Below, piece by piece: positions 62,546 through 64,000 of a stretch of 64,000 nucleotides of DNA. The DNA lies in assembly GCA_002102225.1 (NCBI GenBank), contig LQPB01000037.1:62001-126000 (forward strand), in the 5' to 3' direction. Within the stretch, counting starts at the first letter, position 1. Each line of letters starts with the position of its first letter. The translations under genes were made by a program, and so were the position numbers. The notes under the pieces were generated by a model, which was given only the letters and a program-made list of their open reading frames with translations, did not search any database and was not told the DNA's origin. Source of the stretch: Mycobacterium interjectum. Lineage in GTDB: Bacteria > Actinomycetota > Actinomycetes > Mycobacteriales > Mycobacteriaceae.

Positions 62546-64000
62546 TCACCGCCCCGCCTCGGGAACGCGGAAGGTGATCTCGACGGTGGTGCCCGTCGGG
62601 GTGTTCTGCAGGTCCATCGCCTCACTGAGCGCGCGCATCAACACCAGCCCACGTCCGCTGTTACCCGGGTCGGCGGCCGGTGTCTTCCAGCTGCCGGCGT
62701 CGGTGATCCTGGTTTGGACCCGGCCGGCGGCGACTTCGGCTTCGAGCAGCATCGTCCCGATGCGGTGTCCGCGGTAGGCATGCTCGACGCAGTTGGTGCA
62801 CGCCTCGTTGACGACCAGCACGATGTCGGCCGCCACCGCCTCCGGGACATTGGCGGTGCGCAGCCAGGCCGCCAGCCGATGCCGGATGTCGACCAGCTGC
62901 CCGGCGAAGGCCTCGCTTTCGATGCGGAGCTGTGTCGGCAGGTGCCGGTAGATCACCATCGCGACGTCATCGTCATACCCCGACGCCGGGGCGAGCGCGC
63001 CGACTACCGCCTCCGGGGCCCGTTCCAGGGGAAGCTGGGCCGTCTCGAGCAAAACGTCCGCGGCACGGGCGATTCCGATGTCAATCGACTCGTGTTTGCG
63101 CTCGACCAGGCCGTCGGTGTAGAGCATCAAAGTCGAGCCCGGTGGCAGCACCCGGGACGCCTGGGGTCGCGGTTCGTCCCGCCGGACCGCCAGTGGCACC
63201 GACGCGGCATCGGTTAGCACGCTGGTGTTCGCCGGTGCAGGGCCCGCGACCATTGCGGGCATGTGCCCGGCATTGCTGTATTCCAGTACTCCGGTTTCGG
63301 TGTCCAGGATCGCCAGAAAGACCGTGGTGCAGTATGCATTCGGGATGAGCGACGCCGCCAAGTCAAGCTGCTCGAGCAGCAGCGCCGGTTGAGCGCCGTT
63401 GATCAACAGCGCACGCGCCGAGCTGCGCAGCTGGCCCATGGTCGCGGCCGCCTGCAGGCCACGGCCGACGCAGTCGCCCACGACGATGCCGATGCGGTTG
63501 TCGCCGATGGGTAGCACGTCATACCAGTCGCCCCCGATCTCCAGGGGCGGCACCGCGGGTTCGTAGCACACCGCGAAGCCGGGAGGCGTCTGCACCGTGG
63601 GCAGCATCGCGCGCTGCAGCGTCAGCGAGGTTTCGCGGGCACTCTCGAACTGACGCACGTGCTGCATGGCCAGGCTGAGGTGGCCGATGAGCACCGTGAT
63701 CAGGAGCCGATCTTCGGCGCTGACCCAGCGGGGGGAACGAAGCTCCAACCACAACGCCAGGTCCCCGGCATTGGACAGCACTGCCACCAATCCCTGTGCC
63801 TTGCCGGGATTGTCGGGCCTGTCGACGGTCTTCGCGGTCAGCGGCAGCTGGTTGCGGGCGTCCTGGAAAGTGCTACGCAACCAGGGATCCATTCCGCGCC
63901 AGGATGTTTCGGGCGGCCCGCCCGCCACCTGGACGTCCGGTTCGCCGCCGCCGCTGGACCACGACACGGCGATCACGCGTTGGACGTCAATCGCCGCCCG
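62546..64000 (-). CDS. SpoIIE-type PP2C phosphatase with GAF and HATPase domains, 5' end beyond window
   Basis: The frame is open to the right edge (for example AAIDVQRVIAVSW before residue MIAVSW), so the N-terminus is missing. Visible order: a GAF-like sensory domain (to about LSLAMQHVRQFESA), then a PP2C/SpoIIE phosphatase (GGDWYDVLPIG, GDCVGRGLQAA, STLMLYTDGLVERK, GYDDDVAMVIY with metal Asp residues). A C-terminal RsbW-like ATPase follows (VNEACTNCVEHAYRG, DAGSWKTPAADPGNSGRGLVLMRALSEAM). Such proteins dephosphorylate anti-anti-sigma factors and tune alternative sigma factors. It lies 43 bases from the haem-oxygenase-like gene, same strand, upstream of it. Confidence 0.92.
   Translation of the reverse strand, partial: RAAIDVQRVIAVSWSSGGGEPDVQVAGGPPETSWRGMDPWLRSTFQDARNQLPLTAKTVDRPDNPGKAQGLVAVLSNAGDLALWLELRSPRWVSAEDRLLITVLIGHLSLAMQHVRQFESARETSLTLQRAMLPTVQTPPGFAVCYEPAVPPLEIGGDWYDVLPIGDNRIGIVVGDCVGRGLQAAATMGQLRSSARALLINGAQPALLLEQLDLAASLIPNAYCTTVFLAILDTETGVLEYSNAGHMPAMVAGPAPANTSVLTDAASVPLAVRRDEPRPQASRVLPPGSTLMLYTDGLVERKHESIDIGIARAADVLLETAQLPLERAPEAVVGALAPASGYDDDVAMVIYRHLPTQLRIESEAFAGQLVDIRHRLAAWLRTANVPEAVAADIVLVVNEACTNCVEHAYRGHRIGTMLLEAEVAAGRVQTRITDAGSWKTPAADPGNSGRGLVLMRALSEAMDLQNTPTGTTVEITFRVPEAGR

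Overview
The window is GC-rich, intron-free DNA from a slow-growing non-tuberculous Mycobacterium, most likely of the M. avium complex. From about 3.1 to 47 kb it follows, gene by gene and in inverted orientation, the M. tuberculosis block I remember as Rv3723 (lucA) down to Rv3688c. That block holds tRNA-Ser, the SRP RNA, aspartate aminotransferase, dnaX, a methyltransferase/flavoprotein pair, an amidase, ebfC, recR, gatD-murT, a dnaQ-like exonuclease, leuA, ask-asd, the ergothioneine operon egtABCDE, glpK and the moxR2/DUF58 operon. The species assignment and locus equivalences are recalled, not searched.

Layout. 1-3.1 kb: a truncated helical-repeat protein, an LpqH-type lipoprotein, a ParB-like protein coupled to a crotonase. 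3.1-13.3 kb: lucA, tRNA/SRP RNA, housekeeping DNA metabolism, a probable branched-fatty-acid pair, and a frameshifted secreted protease-like gene. 13.4-22 kb: cell-wall amidation (murT-gatD), a TetR/membrane pair with a visible operator pair, leuA with a leucine leader peptide and pseudoknot, and ask-asd. 22-32 kb: secreted proteins, two tandem His-rich Gly/Pro-rich membrane proteins, a catalase and egtABCDE. 32-47 kb: a PE-family protein with an unusual repeat domain, a GCS2-like enzyme, glpK, a PadR regulator with GFGP repeats, and the moxR2 operon.

47-56.6 kb is the most notable part: a complete selenocysteine system. tRNA-Sec (selC), selA and selB lie in a row on the minus strand; selD lies divergently 27 bases away. 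selD is followed by a three-subunit formate dehydrogenase whose catalytic gene has an in-frame UGA at 51782-51784 and a well-formed SECIS hairpin just downstream. Everything needed to make, insert and use selenocysteine for one visible substrate protein sits within about 9.5 kb, exactly where synteny with M. tuberculosis ends.

56.6-64 kb is accessory stress or redox metabolism: an F420-type oxidoreductase; an SRPBCC / zinc alcohol dehydrogenase / DJ-1-PfpI operon; a HemK2-like methyltransferase coupled to a CDGSH iron-sulfur protein and facing a haem-oxygenase-fold enzyme (the best candidate here for an uncharacterised pathway); and a SpoIIE-type phosphatase with a kinase-like domain, cut by the right edge.

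Tight packing is a general trait: many same-strand neighbours overlap by 4 bases (GTGA or ATGA), so translational coupling is likely in the egt, moxR2, fdh and 57.8-61.5 kb operons.
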